Source: Phycicoccus sp. HDW14
Lineage (GTDB): Bacteria; Actinomycetota; Actinomycetes; Actinomycetales; Dermatophilaceae
Direction: 5' to 3'
NCBI RefSeq assembly: GCF_011383005.1
Contig: NZ_CP049935.1
Coordinates: 3,968,001 to 4,032,000 of the forward strand
Length of the DNA: 64,000 bases
Both the position numbers and the translations under genes were made by a program. The notes below the pieces were generated by a model. It was not told the DNA's origin. It did no database searches and worked only from the letters and a program-made list of their open reading frames with translations. Positions 8,021 through 16,622 of the stretch are shown piece after piece (the stretch's first letter is position 1; the number at the start of each line of letters is the position of its first letter).

Positions 8021-10794
8021 ATGGCATCTGGGCGCAAGCTCGTCATCGTCGAGTCCCCGGCCAAGGCCAGGACCATCGCGGGCTACCTCGGCAGCGACTG
8101 GGACGTCGAGGCGTCCGTCGGCCACATCCGCGACATCCCCACCCCGAGCGAGATGCCGGCGGAGATCAAGAAGGGTCCGTTCGGCAAGTTCGGCGTCAAC
8201 ATCGACGACGACTTCGACCCGTACTACGTGGTCGACGCGGACAAGAAGAAGAAGGTCCGCGAGCTCAAGGCCCTCCTGAAGAACGCCGACGAGCTCTACC
8301 TCGCCACTGATGAGGACCGCGAGGGCGAGGCCATCGCCTGGCACCTGCTCAAGACCCTCGAGCCCAAGGTCCCGGTCAAGCGGATGGTCTTCCACGAGAT
8401 CACCCGCGAGGCGATCCAGCGGGCCGCCACCCAGACGCGCGACATCAACGTCGCCCTCGTCGACGCCCAGGAGACCCGGCGCATCCTCGACCGCCTCTAC
8501 GGCTACGAGGTCAGCCCGGTCCTGTGGCGCAAGGTCAAGGCCGGCCTGTCCGCCGGCCGCGTGCAGTCGGTCGCCACCCGCCTCGTCGTCGAGCGCGAGC
8601 GCGAGCGGATGAAGTTCGTCCGCGCCTCGTACTGGGACGTCGACGCCGACCTGACGCCGGGTGCCGCCGAGGACCTGTTCACCGCCCGGCTCACCGGCGT
8701 CGACGGCAAGAAGGTCGCCACCGGTCGCGACTTCGCCGACGACGGCACCCTGCGCGGCGAGCGGGCCGTCCAGCTCGACGAGGAGCGCGCCACCGGCATC
8801 GCCGATGCGCTGCGCCGCGCCGCGGTCACCGTCGCCGAGGTCTCCGAGAAGCCGTACACCCGCCGCCCGAGCGCGCCGTTCACGACGAGCACCCTCCAGC
8901 AGGAGGCCTCGCGCAAGCTGCGGCTCAACTCCCGCAACGCGATGCGGGTCGCCCAGCGCCTCTACGAGAACGGCTACATCACCTACATGCGCACCGACAG
9001 CACGACGCTGTCGGACAACGCCCTCACGGCCGCGCGCCAGCAGGCCCGCGACCTCTACGGCGGCGACTCCGTGCCCGAGGCGCCGCGCCGGTACGAGAAG
9101 AAGGTCAAGAACGCCCAGGAGGCGCACGAGGCCATCCGCCCCGCCGGCGACCGCTTCCGCACCCCGGCCCAGGTGCGCGGCGAGCTGCGCGGCGACGAGT
9201 ACGCCCTCTACGAGCTGATCTGGATGCGCACCGTCGCCTCCCAGATGGCCGACGCGCGCGGCTCCACCGCGTCGCTGCGGCTGGCGGCCACGCTGCCCGA
9301 GGGTGCGCCCGCCCGCGAGGTCGAGCTGTCGGCCAGCGGCACGGTCATCACCTTCCGGGGCTTCCTCGCCGCCTACGAGGAGGGCCGGGACGCGCCCCGC
9401 GGCGACGACGAGGAGCGCCGCCTCCCGAAGCTCGGCGCCGGCCGCTCGCTCGACGTCCGTCGCGCCGAGGCGAACGGCCACGAGACCTCGCCGCCCGCCC
9501 GCTACACCGAGGCGACGCTCGTCAAGGCGATGGAGGAGCGCGGCATCGGCCGCCCGTCGACCTACGCCTCGACGATCGGCACCATCCAGGACCGCGGCTA
9601 CGTCAGCACGCGCGGCTCGGCGCTCATCCCCAGCTGGCTGGCCTTCGCGGTGACCCGGTTGATGGAGGAGCACTTCGGCCGGCTCGTCGACTACGACTTC
9701 ACCGCCTCCATGGAGGAGGACCTCGACGCCATCGCGCGCGGAGACGAGCAGCGCGCGGTGTGGTTGCGGCGCTTCTACTTCGGTGACGAGGCGAGCTCCG
9801 CCGAGGGGCTGCGCTCGCTCGTCGAGGACCTCGGCGACATCGACGCCCGCGCCATCTCCACCATCGAGATCGGTGACGGGATCGTCGTGCGCGTCGGCCG
9901 CTACGGCCCGTACGTCGAGGAGGTCGTCCCGGCCGGCATCGACCCCCGCACCGGCGAGGTGACCGACGCCGCGGCCGCCGAGCGCGGCGACACCCAGCCG
10001 CGCCGGGCCACCATCACCGACGACGTCGCGCCCGACGAGATGACGCCGGCCATCGCCCGCGAGCTGCTCGACCGTGCCGCCGACGACGGCCGGGTCGTCG
10101 GTCAGGACCCGGTCACCGGGCACGACATCGTCGCCAAGTCCGGGCGCTACGGGCCGTACGTCACCGAGGTGCTGCCGAGGACGAGGCCGCCCCGGCGAAG
10201 GGCAAGAAGGCCGCGAAGGTCAAGCCGCGCACCGCCTCGCTCTTCAAGGACATGGACCTCGGGACCATCGAGCTCGAGACCGCCCTCAAGCTGCTGTCGC
10301 TGCCGCGCGTCGTCGGCACGACCACGGAGGAGGACGGCACCGAGGTCGAGATCACCGCGCAGAACGGGCGCTACGGGCCGTACCTCAAGAAGGGCACCGA
10401 CTCGCGGTCGCTGACGAGCGAGCAGCAGCTCTTCGACATCACGCTCGAGGAGGCGCTCGCCATCTACGCGCAGCCCAAGCAGCGCGGGCGGGCCGCCGCC
10501 AAGCCGCCGCTGGCCGAGCTCGGCACCGACCCGGTGTCCGGCAAGCCGGTCGTCGTCAAGGACGGACGCTTCGGGCCGTACGTCACCGACGGCGAGACGA
10601 ACGCGACGCTGCGCAAGGACGACGACCCCGAGAAGATCACGCCCGAGCGCGGGTACGAGCTGCTCGCCGACAAGCGCGCCCGCGGCCCGGTCAAGAAGAC
10701 GGCCCGCAAGGCGGCGAAGAAGTCGACCGCGAAGAAGACGACGAAGAAGACGGCGGCGAAGAAGACGACGAAGAAGGCCGCCAAGAAGGCCTGA
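8021..10794 (+). CDS. topA: DNA topoisomerase I (frame broken near 10180)
   Basis: The enzyme relaxes negative supercoils. The Toprim domain begins KLVIVESPAKA and carries the ATDEDREGEAIAWHL metal site. The catalytic tyrosine is Tyr322 in GYITYMRTDS. The C-terminal half has repeats of the actinobacterial TopA_C type (RYGPYV repeated four times) instead of zinc fingers, then a Lys/Ala/Thr-rich tail of about 35 residues that binds DNA. One G is missing at about 10179 (CCGAGG for CCGGAGG). Correcting it gives 924 residues, normal for the phylum. As topA is essential, the break is almost certainly a sequence error. Start ATG 8021 fits MASGRKLVIVESP. Confidence 0.95.
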
Positions 10795-10812
10795 CCCGCG
10801 GCACCGACCGGG

Positions 10813-10841
10813 TTGCCCCCGTGGTTACCGACCAGTAGGTT
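10813..10841 (+). promoter_or_regulatory. Promoter of the SCP2 gene (leaderless type)
   Basis: TTGCCC (10813-10818), a 17-bp spacer and TAGGTT (10836-10841) lie 7 bases before the ATG at 10849. Confidence 0.55.
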
Positions 10842-10848
10842 GCGAGGC

Positions 10849-11298
10849 ATGGCCTTCGACCCGCAGTCCCTGACCACCGCCTCGCCGTCCGAGTTCGTCG
10901 CGGCCGTCAAGGGCGCCTCCGACACCGAGATCCGGGACGCCTTTGCCGGCGAGCACCGCGGCACCCTCCTCGACGCCGTCTTCGGCCGCTTCCCCGGGCA
11001 GTTCCGCGCCGACAAGGCCGGCGACCGCACGGCGCGCATCGACTTCCGCGTCACCGGCGGCCCGGGCGACTCCAGCGACACCTACGCCGTCGTCGTCGAC
11101 CACGGCACGTGCACCGTCGAGAAGGCGCCGACCGCCGACCCCGACCTGTCGCTGATGGCCGGGCCGGCCGAGTTCCTCAAGCTGATCTCCGGCACCGGCA
11201 ACCCCGCGATGATGTTCATGATGGGCAAGATCAAGGCCCGCGGCGACCTCGGCCTGGCGTCCGCCCTCGCGAACTGGTTCGAGACCCCGAAGGCCTGA
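10849..11298 (+). CDS. SCP2 sterol-binding domain protein
   Basis: This 149-residue single-domain protein is of the SCP2 (sterol carrier) type. It has a GTCTVEKAPTADPDLSL segment followed by an EFLKLISGTGNPAMMFMMGKIKARGD stretch, the characteristic late part of bacterial SCP2 domains that lines a hydrophobic lipid-binding tunnel. Bacterial members bind lipid or act with other lipid enzymes, and the ligand here is unknown. ATG 10849 is chosen because a good promoter ends just 7 bases upstream. Confidence 0.82.
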   Translation: MAFDPQSLTTASPSEFVAAVKGASDTEIRDAFAGEHRGTLLDAVFGRFPGQFRADKAGDRTARIDFRVTGGPGDSSDTYAVVVDHGTCTVEKAPTADPDLSLMAGPAEFLKLISGTGNPAMMFMMGKIKARGDLGLASALANWFETPKA

Positions 11299-11355
11299 CC
11301 CTCGCGCCGTCGGCAGCGGAGCGTCGCTCCGGGCCGTCGCCGGCTCGTGCCGACG

Positions 11356-11361
11356 TAGCGT
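11356..11361 (+). promoter_or_regulatory. -10 element TAGCGT, leaderless spacing
   Basis: It lies 6 bases before the ATG of the VOC gene. No clear -35 is visible. Confidence 0.4.
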
Positions 11362-11367
11362 GGCGGC

Positions 11368-11799
11368 ATGTCCCTCGTCACGAGCCCCGGCTACGCCCAC
11401 GTCCGCCTCACCGTCACCGACATCGAGAGGTCGGTCGCCTTCTACGACACCGTCTTCGGCTGGGAGAAGGCGATCGACGCCCGTGTCCACCAGGGCGAGC
11501 CCGGCCTCGAGGACGCCCCCGAGAAGTTCTACGGCGGCGTCGTCTACCAGACCCCCCAGGGGACGCTCTTCGGTCTGCGCCCCGTCGGGTCCCAGCCCTT
11601 CCGGGCCGACGTCACCGGCCTCGACCACGTGAGCTTCGCCGTCGGTTCGCGCGCCGAGCTCGACGAGGCCGCCCGCGGGCTCGAGGAGTCGGGCATCACC
11701 CACGGCGAGGTCGTCGAGCTCACCGACGCCGGCATCGCCATCCTCTCCTTCCAGGACCCCGACGACGTCAACCTCGAGCTCACCGCGCCGCTCTCCTGA
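11368..11799 (+). CDS. VOC (glyoxalase/extradiol) superfamily protein
   Basis: This 143-residue protein has two beta-alpha-beta-beta-beta modules. The first begins YAHVRLTVTDIERSVAFYDTVFGW and the second begins GLDHVSFAVGSRAELDEAARGL and ends in QDPDDVNLEL. The His residues at the first strand of each module and the late Glu are the usual metal ligands. VOC members include glyoxalases, dioxygenases and antibiotic-resistance proteins. No substrate can be assigned. Confidence 0.82.
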   Translation: MSLVTSPGYAHVRLTVTDIERSVAFYDTVFGWEKAIDARVHQGEPGLEDAPEKFYGGVVYQTPQGTLFGLRPVGSQPFRADVTGLDHVSFAVGSRAELDEAARGLEESGITHGEVVELTDAGIAILSFQDPDDVNLELTAPLS

Positions 11800-11829
11800 G
11801 GGGCTGCGGGGCGGACGTGGCGAACCGGC

Positions 11830-11860
11830 TTGACCCTCACGCGACGTCAGGCACCACGGT
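11830..11860 (+). promoter_or_regulatory. MerR-type promoter with 19-bp spacer and dyad
   Basis: TTGACC (11830-11835) and CACGGT (11855-11860) are 19 bp apart. The imperfect dyad CCTCACGC-G-ACGTCAGG (11835-11851) sits in the spacer. This is the architecture of MerR/TipA-autoregulated promoters. The start codon follows 7 bases later. Confidence 0.55.
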
Positions 11861-11867
11861 GGGTGAC

Positions 11868-12659
11868 ATGACCACGACGCGCCAGCAGACTGACACGGTG
11901 GAGCTGACCGTCGGGCAGGTCGCCGAGACCTTCGGCGTCACGGTGCGCACGCTGCACCACTACGACGCCATCGGCCTCGTCGTCCCGTCCGCACGGACGC
12001 ACTCCGGGTACCGCCTCTACACCGACGCGGACCTCACCCGGCTCTCGACCGTCGTCACGTACCGCCGGCTGGACCTGCCCCTCGACGGGGTGCGGGCCCT
12101 GCTCGACGGGGACGGCAGCGCCGCCGAGCACCTGCGTCGACAGCGCGCCGTGGTCGTGTCCCGGCTGGGCGAGCTCGAGGAGCTCGTCACGGCCATCGAC
12201 CGAGCACTGGAGCGAGAGATGACGGAACGACCGGCCACGACCGAGGACCTCAAGGAGCTCTTCGGCGACGGGTTCAATGAGGAGTACCAGCAGGAGGCGG
12301 AGGAGCGCTGGGGCCAGACCGAGGCGTGGAAGCAGTCCAAGCGCCGCACCGACTCCTACACGACGGCCGACTGGGAGGCGGTCAAGGCCGAGCAGGAGGC
12401 GGTCGAGGCGGAGCTGGTCGCCGCGCTGCGGGCCGGTGAGCCGCCGACCTCCGAGCGGGCGATGGACGCCGCCGAGGCCCACCGGGTGCAGATCGAGCGG
12501 TGGTTCTACGACCTCGACCACGCCTTCCACCGGGGCCTGGGCGACATGTACCTCGCCGACCCCCGGTTCACGAAGACCTACGAGGACCGGGCGCCCGGCC
12601 TCGCGCAGTACGTGCGGGACGCCATCCACGCCAACGCCGACCGCCACGAGAAGGCCTGA
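11868..12659 (+). CDS. MerR-family regulator with TipAS-like drug-sensing domain
   Basis: This 263-residue protein has an N-terminal MerR winged helix (TVGQVAETFGVTVRTLHHYDAIGL, GYRLYTDADLTRL) and a dimerisation helix. A C-terminal TipAS-like all-helical domain runs from about 145 to 260 (EELFG-type acidic helices, ERWFYDLDHAFHRGLGDMYLADPRF). TipAL-type proteins sense thiopeptides or other amphipathic compounds and activate their own promoter. The promoter upstream has the expected 19-bp spacing and dyad, so autoregulation is likely. There is no adjacent efflux gene. A 30-bp palindrome follows. Confidence 0.88.
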   Translation: MTTTRQQTDTVELTVGQVAETFGVTVRTLHHYDAIGLVVPSARTHSGYRLYTDADLTRLSTVVTYRRLDLPLDGVRALLDGDGSAAEHLRRQRAVVVSRLGELEELVTAIDRALEREMTERPATTEDLKELFGDGFNEEYQQEAEERWGQTEAWKQSKRRTDSYTTADWEAVKAEQEAVEAELVAALRAGEPPTSERAMDAAEAHRVQIERWFYDLDHAFHRGLGDMYLADPRFTKTYEDRAPGLAQYVRDAIHANADRHEKA

Positions 12660-12683
12660 CCGGCCGAACATCCCGGCCGGACA

Positions 12684-12751
12684 CCGGTCGAACGACGAGA
12701 ACATGCCGTGTCCGAGCATCCGGGCACGGCATGTCCTCGTCGCTCGACCGG
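12684..12751. terminator. 30-bp near-perfect palindrome
   Basis: Arms 12684-12713 and 12722-12751 pair over 30 bp with three transitions and an 8-base loop. The element begins 24 bases after the TipA-like stop codon. Confidence 0.6.
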
Positions 12752-12820
12752 GTGGTCGGAGGCCGCACCGGGTGGTCGAGGGGTCGTGATGGGGGCTCCG
12801 GCGGGTGGGGAGGTACTAGG

Positions 12821-12836
12821 ACCATCGCCCGATGGT
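12821..12836. promoter_or_regulatory. Palindrome ACCATCG-CC-CGATGGT
   Basis: A perfect 7-bp dyad lies about 75 bases before the start of the small secreted protein and just after TACTAGG. It may be an operator beside a promoter. Confidence 0.35.
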
Positions 12837-12908
12837 GGGTGTCCACCGGTCCACGGCACCTTTCTCCATGTCGGGCCGACCCGCGGCCCCCGTCCTCTGG
12901 AGGACATC

Positions 12909-13312
12909 GTGAACAGCTCCCTCTCCCTCCGCCGGGTGGCGGCGGTCGGCATCCTCACCACCGCCCTGGCCGCCGGCACCGTCCCGGCCGCCCTGGCCAA
13001 GTCGCCGACGTCCAAGGCCTCCGGCTCGTGCAGCCAGGGCGCCACCTGGAAGCTCAAGGCCAAGGCCGACGACGGCCGCGTCGAGGTCGAGCTCGAGGTC
13101 GACTCCAACCGCGCCGGCCAGACCTGGGCCTGGACCCTGCGCGACAACGGCGTCAAGGTCGGCTCCGGCACCGCCCGCACCCTCGCCCCAGCGGCTCGTT
13201 CGACGTCGAGCGTCGCATCGCCAACCGGGCCGGCAAGGACACCCTCACCGCGACCGCCACGCACGCGGCGACCGGCCAGACCTGTTCGGCCCGCGTCGTC
13301 TTCCCCGGCTGA
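12909..13312 (+). CDS. Small secreted protein of unknown function (frame broken near 13190)
   Basis: The GTG start follows a CTGGAGGACATC ribosome binding site. The first 29 residues form a signal peptide (basic start, hydrophobic core, cleavage near AALA-K). The mature part of about 105 residues has one pair of cysteines (SGSCSQGATWKLKAKADDG and TGQTCSARVVFPG) that could form a disulphide. Alternating residues suggest an immunoglobulin-like beta sandwich. One C is missing in CCCC at about 13190, and the corrected length is 134 residues. No named family is recognised. It precedes another secreted protein and a two-component system on the same strand. Confidence 0.7.
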
Positions 13313-13347
13313 CCCACCTGTCACACTTCCCGAAAGGACCCTGGACC

Positions 13348-13908
13348 ATGAAGCGCATCGCCCTCCTCACCGTCGGAGCCGCAGTGGCCGTCACCCCCGC
13401 CCTCGTCGGCGTCCTCGGCAACGCTTCGTTCGCCGAGCGGCTGCCCGTGCGGGCCCCCGTCAGCGCCACCTCCACCGCCTCGCCCTCGGCCACGCCGAGC
13501 GCGTCGGCCACCTCCGACGACCCGGCCACGCACGACGCCGGTGACGACCACGGCCGCCGACACGGTGGCCACGGCTCGGACGACCCGGCCACGCACGACG
13601 CCGGTGACGACCACGGCGGCAGCCGCGGTGGCCACGGCTCGGACGACCCGGCCACGCACGACGCCGGTGACGACCACGGCGGCAGCCGCGGTGGCCACGG
13701 CTCGGACGACCCGGCCACGCACGACGCCGGTGACGACCACAGCGGCAGCGGCGGCTCCGGCAGCGGCTCCGGCGGCAGCGGTAGCGACGACTCCGGCTCG
13801 CGCCACGGCGGCAGCGGTTCCGGGCGCGGCGGCAGCGACGACGGCGCCGGGCACGACGCCGGCGACGACCACGGTGGGGACTCGGGTGGGCACGGATCCG
13901 ACGACTGA
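13348..13908 (+). CDS. Secreted Asp/His/Gly-rich tandem-repeat protein
   Basis: The 186-residue precursor has a signal peptide (residues 1-28, ending near ASFA) and then a Ser/Thr/Ala/Pro linker. Three and a half tandem copies of a 21-residue unit (SDDPATHDAGDDHGGSRGGHG) follow, then a Gly/Ser-rich stretch and a degenerate last copy. The repeats are dense in Asp and His and contain no Cys. This suggests extracellular binding of a divalent metal such as zinc, nickel or cobalt, but that is inference. A good AGGACC-type site precedes the ATG. The kinase gene starts inside its last codons, so the two are co-translated. Confidence 0.8.
   Translation: MKRIALLTVGAAVAVTPALVGVLGNASFAERLPVRAPVSATSTASPSATPSASATSDDPATHDAGDDHGRRHGGHGSDDPATHDAGDDHGGSRGGHGSDDPATHDAGDDHGGSRGGHGSDDPATHDAGDDHSGSGGSGSGSGGSGSDDSGSRHGGSGSGRGGSDDGAGHDAGDDHGGDSGGHGSDD
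13513..13740 (+). repeat. 63-bp coding tandem repeat, 3.6 copies
   Basis: Units start at 13513, 13576, 13639 and 13702 (the last is partial). Copies two and three are nearly identical. Unit length is a multiple of three, so copy-number changes keep the frame. Confidence 0.9.
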
Positions 13909-15337
13909 GTCCCTCCCCGCGACGTCCCCGGCCGGCCCTGCACCGGTCGGGGACCCCGCGCGCCCGGACCCGCCCTGGGTCCTCGTGTCCGACCCCGCGG
14001 CCGCCGAGGTCGCGCAGGAGACCGTCCGGCCGCGGCGCATCCTCGCCCAGCTGCTCGGTGGGGTCCTCGCGGCGATGCTCCTCGTCGGCGTCCTCGGCGC
14101 GGTGGCGGCCAGCAAGCTCGCCGAGCGCGAGGCCGTCAACGACGCCGCGTCGATGGCCGGCGTGCTCGCCGAGGCCGTCGTCCAGCCGGCGATGACCGAC
14201 GCCCTGATGGCCGGCGACCCGGCCGCGGTCGACACCTTCGGCACGACGATCCGGCGCAGCCTCGACGCCGACACCGTCGTGCGGGTCAAGCTCTGGCGCC
14301 CGGACGGGTACGTCCTCTACGCCGACGAGCCCCAGCTCATCGGGCGCACCTTCACCCTCGACGACGACCAGCGCGAGGCGCTCGCCGGCCCGAAGACGGT
14401 TGCCGAGATCTCCCGGCTCGGGGCCACCGAGAACCAGTTCGAGGTGGGCGACAAGCTCGTCGAGGTCTACCGCCCGGTGTGGATGCCCGACGGCCGCACG
14501 GCCCTCTTCGAGATCTACGTCTCCTACGAGCCGGTCGCCGCGCGCACCAGCCAGCTGTGGCGCGGCTTCGCGGGGGTCACGGCCAGTAGCCTCCTGCTCT
14601 TCGTCCTCATCGTCACCCCGCTCGTGCTCGCGCTGACCAAGCGGCTGCGCGGGGCCGAGGCGCAGCGGGTCGCCCTCCTCCAGCGGGCCGTCGACGCCTC
14701 GTCCGACGAGCGGCGCCGCATCGCCGCGACCCTCCACGACGGCCCGGTCCAGGAGCTCGCCGCGACCTCCTTCACCGTCTCCGGCGCCTCGGCGAGCGCG
14801 GCCCGCAGCGGCGACTCGGCCCTGGCCCGCGACCTCGACGCCGCCGCCACCGCCGTGCGCGCGAGCATCCGGTCGCTGCGGACCCTCCTCGTCGACCTGC
14901 ACCCGCCGGCCCTGTCCCGTTCGGGCGTCGTCGCCGCGCTCGCCGACCTCGCCCAGTCGGTGCGCGCCGAGGACGTCGTCGTGCGGCTCGACACCGACAC
15001 CGACGACGAGCTCGCCCTCACCGACGAGGCCCAGCGGCTCGTGCACCGGGTCGCCCAGGAGTGCGTCCGCAACGCCGCGAAGCACGCCGGTCCGGCCGAC
15101 GTCCTCGTGTCGCTGCACCGCACCGGCCCCGGCGTGGTGACCCTCGACGTCGTCGACGACGGGCGAGGATTCGACGTGGAGGCCGCGATGACCGACCCCG
15201 AGCCGGGGCACCTCGGCACCCAGCTGCTCGCCGAGGCGGCCTCGGTGCCCGGCGCGCGGCTGCGGGTCGCGGCCGCTCCGGGCGCCGGCACCCACTGGCG
15301 CCTCGACCTCGACGGACCGATGGGGGTACGCGCATGA
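13886..15337 (+). CDS. Sensor histidine kinase with extracellular sensor domain
   Basis: This 483-residue kinase has one membrane helix near residues 50-73 and an extracytoplasmic sensor of about 150 residues (containing DGYVLYADEPQLIGRTF, a single-Cache/PAS-like pattern). A second helix near 230-250 is followed by a HisKA_3 region with His284 (RRRIAATLHDGPVQE) and HATPase_c (QECVRNAAKHAG, DDGRGFD). GTG 13886 is chosen for the GGGGA upstream. It overlaps the repeat-protein gene by 23 bases, and its own stop overlaps the regulator start. The ligand is unknown. The coupled Asp/His-rich protein suggests a metal or cell-envelope cue. Confidence 0.9.
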   Translation: MGTDPTTESLPATSPAGPAPVGDPARPDPPWVLVSDPAAAEVAQETVRPRRILAQLLGGVLAAMLLVGVLGAVAASKLAEREAVNDAASMAGVLAEAVVQPAMTDALMAGDPAAVDTFGTTIRRSLDADTVVRVKLWRPDGYVLYADEPQLIGRTFTLDDDQREALAGPKTVAEISRLGATENQFEVGDKLVEVYRPVWMPDGRTALFEIYVSYEPVAARTSQLWRGFAGVTASSLLLFVLIVTPLVLALTKRLRGAEAQRVALLQRAVDASSDERRRIAATLHDGPVQELAATSFTVSGASASAARSGDSALARDLDAAATAVRASIRSLRTLLVDLHPPALSRSGVVAALADLAQSVRAEDVVVRLDTDTDDELALTDEAQRLVHRVAQECVRNAAKHAGPADVLVSLHRTGPGVVTLDVVDDGRGFDVEAAMTDPEPGHLGTQLLAEAASVPGARLRVAAAPGAGTHWRLDLDGPMGVRA

Positions 15338-15966
15338 TCCGGGTGCTCGTCGCCGACGACCACCAGCTCGTCCGCGCGGGTGTGCGCACGCTGCTCGACG
15401 CCGAGGACGACATCACCGTCGTCGCCGAGGCCCGCGACGGCGCCGAGGCCATCGAGTCGGCGGTGGGCACCGAGCCCGACGTCGTCCTCATGGACCTGTC
15501 GATGCCCGGGGTCGACGGGGTCGAGGGCACCCGCGGGGTGCTGGCCCGCCGCCCGGACACCCGGGTCCTCGTCCTCACGAGCTTCTCGGACCGCGAGCGG
15601 GTGCGCGAGGTGCTGGCCGCCGGCGCCATCGGCTACGTGCTCAAGGACTCCGAGCCCGCCGACCTACTCGCTGCGGTGCGCGCCGCGGCCGCCGGGCACG
15701 TGCCCATCGACCCGCGCGTCGCCGTGGCCCTCCTGCCGTCGTCCGGGGACCCCGTGCGCGACGGCGCCGTCGCCGGCCTCTCGCCGCGCGAGACCGAGGT
15801 GCTGCGGCTCGTCGCCCAGGGCCTGGCGAACAAGCAGATCGCCCGGGCCCTCGACATCACCGAGCGCACCGTCAAGGCCCACCTCGGGCGGGTGTTCCGC
15901 GAGATCGGGGTCCTCGACCGCACGAGCGCCGCCCTCTGGGCCCGCGACAACCTCCCGAGGGCCTGA
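15334..15966 (+). CDS. NarL/LuxR-type response regulator
   Basis: The 210-residue regulator has acidic pocket residues Asp8 and Asp9, phospho-acceptor Asp54 (VLMDLSMPGVDG) and the conserved YVLKDSEP lysine. A C-terminal LuxR helix-turn-helix follows (LSPRETEVLRLVAQGLANKQI, TVKAHLGRVFREIG). ATG 15334 overlaps the kinase stop. It is the output partner of the preceding kinase. Target genes are unknown, and the two secreted-protein genes upstream are the first candidates. Confidence 0.93.
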   Translation: MIRVLVADDHQLVRAGVRTLLDAEDDITVVAEARDGAEAIESAVGTEPDVVLMDLSMPGVDGVEGTRGVLARRPDTRVLVLTSFSDRERVREVLAAGAIGYVLKDSEPADLLAAVRAAAAGHVPIDPRVAVALLPSSGDPVRDGAVAGLSPRETEVLRLVAQGLANKQIARALDITERTVKAHLGRVFREIGVLDRTSAALWARDNLPRA

Positions 15967-15983
15967 GCGTCGTCGCGCTGGCC

Positions 15984-15989
15984 TAGGCT
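15984..15989 (+). promoter_or_regulatory. -10 element TAGGCT, leaderless spacing
   Basis: It lies 6 bases before the GTG of tmk. Confidence 0.45.
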
Positions 15990-15995
15990 CGCGGC

Positions 15996-16622
15996 GTGAC
16001 CGGACGGGACGGGGTGTTCATCGCCTTCGAGGGCGGCGACGGGGCGGGCAAGTCCACCCAGGTGCGTCTCCTCGCCGAGGTCCTGCGCGCCCGAGGCCGT
16101 GAAGTGCTCGTCACCCGCCAGCCCGGAGGAACCCCGCTCGGTGCCGCCATCCGCGACCTCGTCCTGCACGGCGACCACGTCTCGCCGCGCGCCGAGGCCC
16201 TGCTCTTCGCCGCAGACAAGGCCCACCACGTCGACCTCGTCATCCGGCCGGCGCTCGCGGCCGGGCAGGTCGTCCTCACCGACCGCTACACCGACTCCTC
16301 GGTGGCCTACCAGGGCGCCGGGCGCGACCTCGGCGCTGACGAGGTCCACGACCTGCAGATGTGGGCCGTCGACGGCCTGGTCCCCGACCTCACCGTCGTC
16401 GTCGACGTGTCCCCCGAGGAGGGCCGGCGCCGGCGCGGCGAGGTCCACGACCGGCTCGAGGCCGAGGCCGACGCGTTCCACGCCTCCATCCGCGAGCACT
16501 TCCTCGCGGTGGCCCGCGGCAACCCGCAGCGCTACCTCGTCGTCGACGGCACCCGCCCGCCCGAGGAGATCCACGCCGAGGTCCTCGCGCGGGTCGAGGC
16601 GGCAGGGGTGGTCGACCCGTGA
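15996..16622 (+). CDS. tmk: Thymidylate kinase
   Basis: This 208-residue enzyme phosphorylates dTMP to dTDP with ATP. It has P-loop EGGDGAGKST (residues 12-21), the dTMP-binding TRQPGGTPLG and the DRY motif at 96-98 followed by SSVAYQGAGR. A basic LID segment (GRRRRGEVHDRLE) carries the arginines. It is cytoplasmic and essential for DNA synthesis. The stop overlaps the start of holB (GTGA), the conserved actinobacterial arrangement. Confidence 0.95.
   Translation: MTGRDGVFIAFEGGDGAGKSTQVRLLAEVLRARGREVLVTRQPGGTPLGAAIRDLVLHGDHVSPRAEALLFAADKAHHVDLVIRPALAAGQVVLTDRYTDSSVAYQGAGRDLGADEVHDLQMWAVDGLVPDLTVVVDVSPEEGRRRRGEVHDRLEAEADAFHASIREHFLAVARGNPQRYLVVDGTRPPEEIHAEVLARVEAAGVVDP

Noticed and set aside
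13513..13740. Regularly spaced repeat that might suggest a CRISPR array
   Set aside because: Units are contiguous 63-bp tandem copies without unique spacers and encode a continuous 21-residue repeat.
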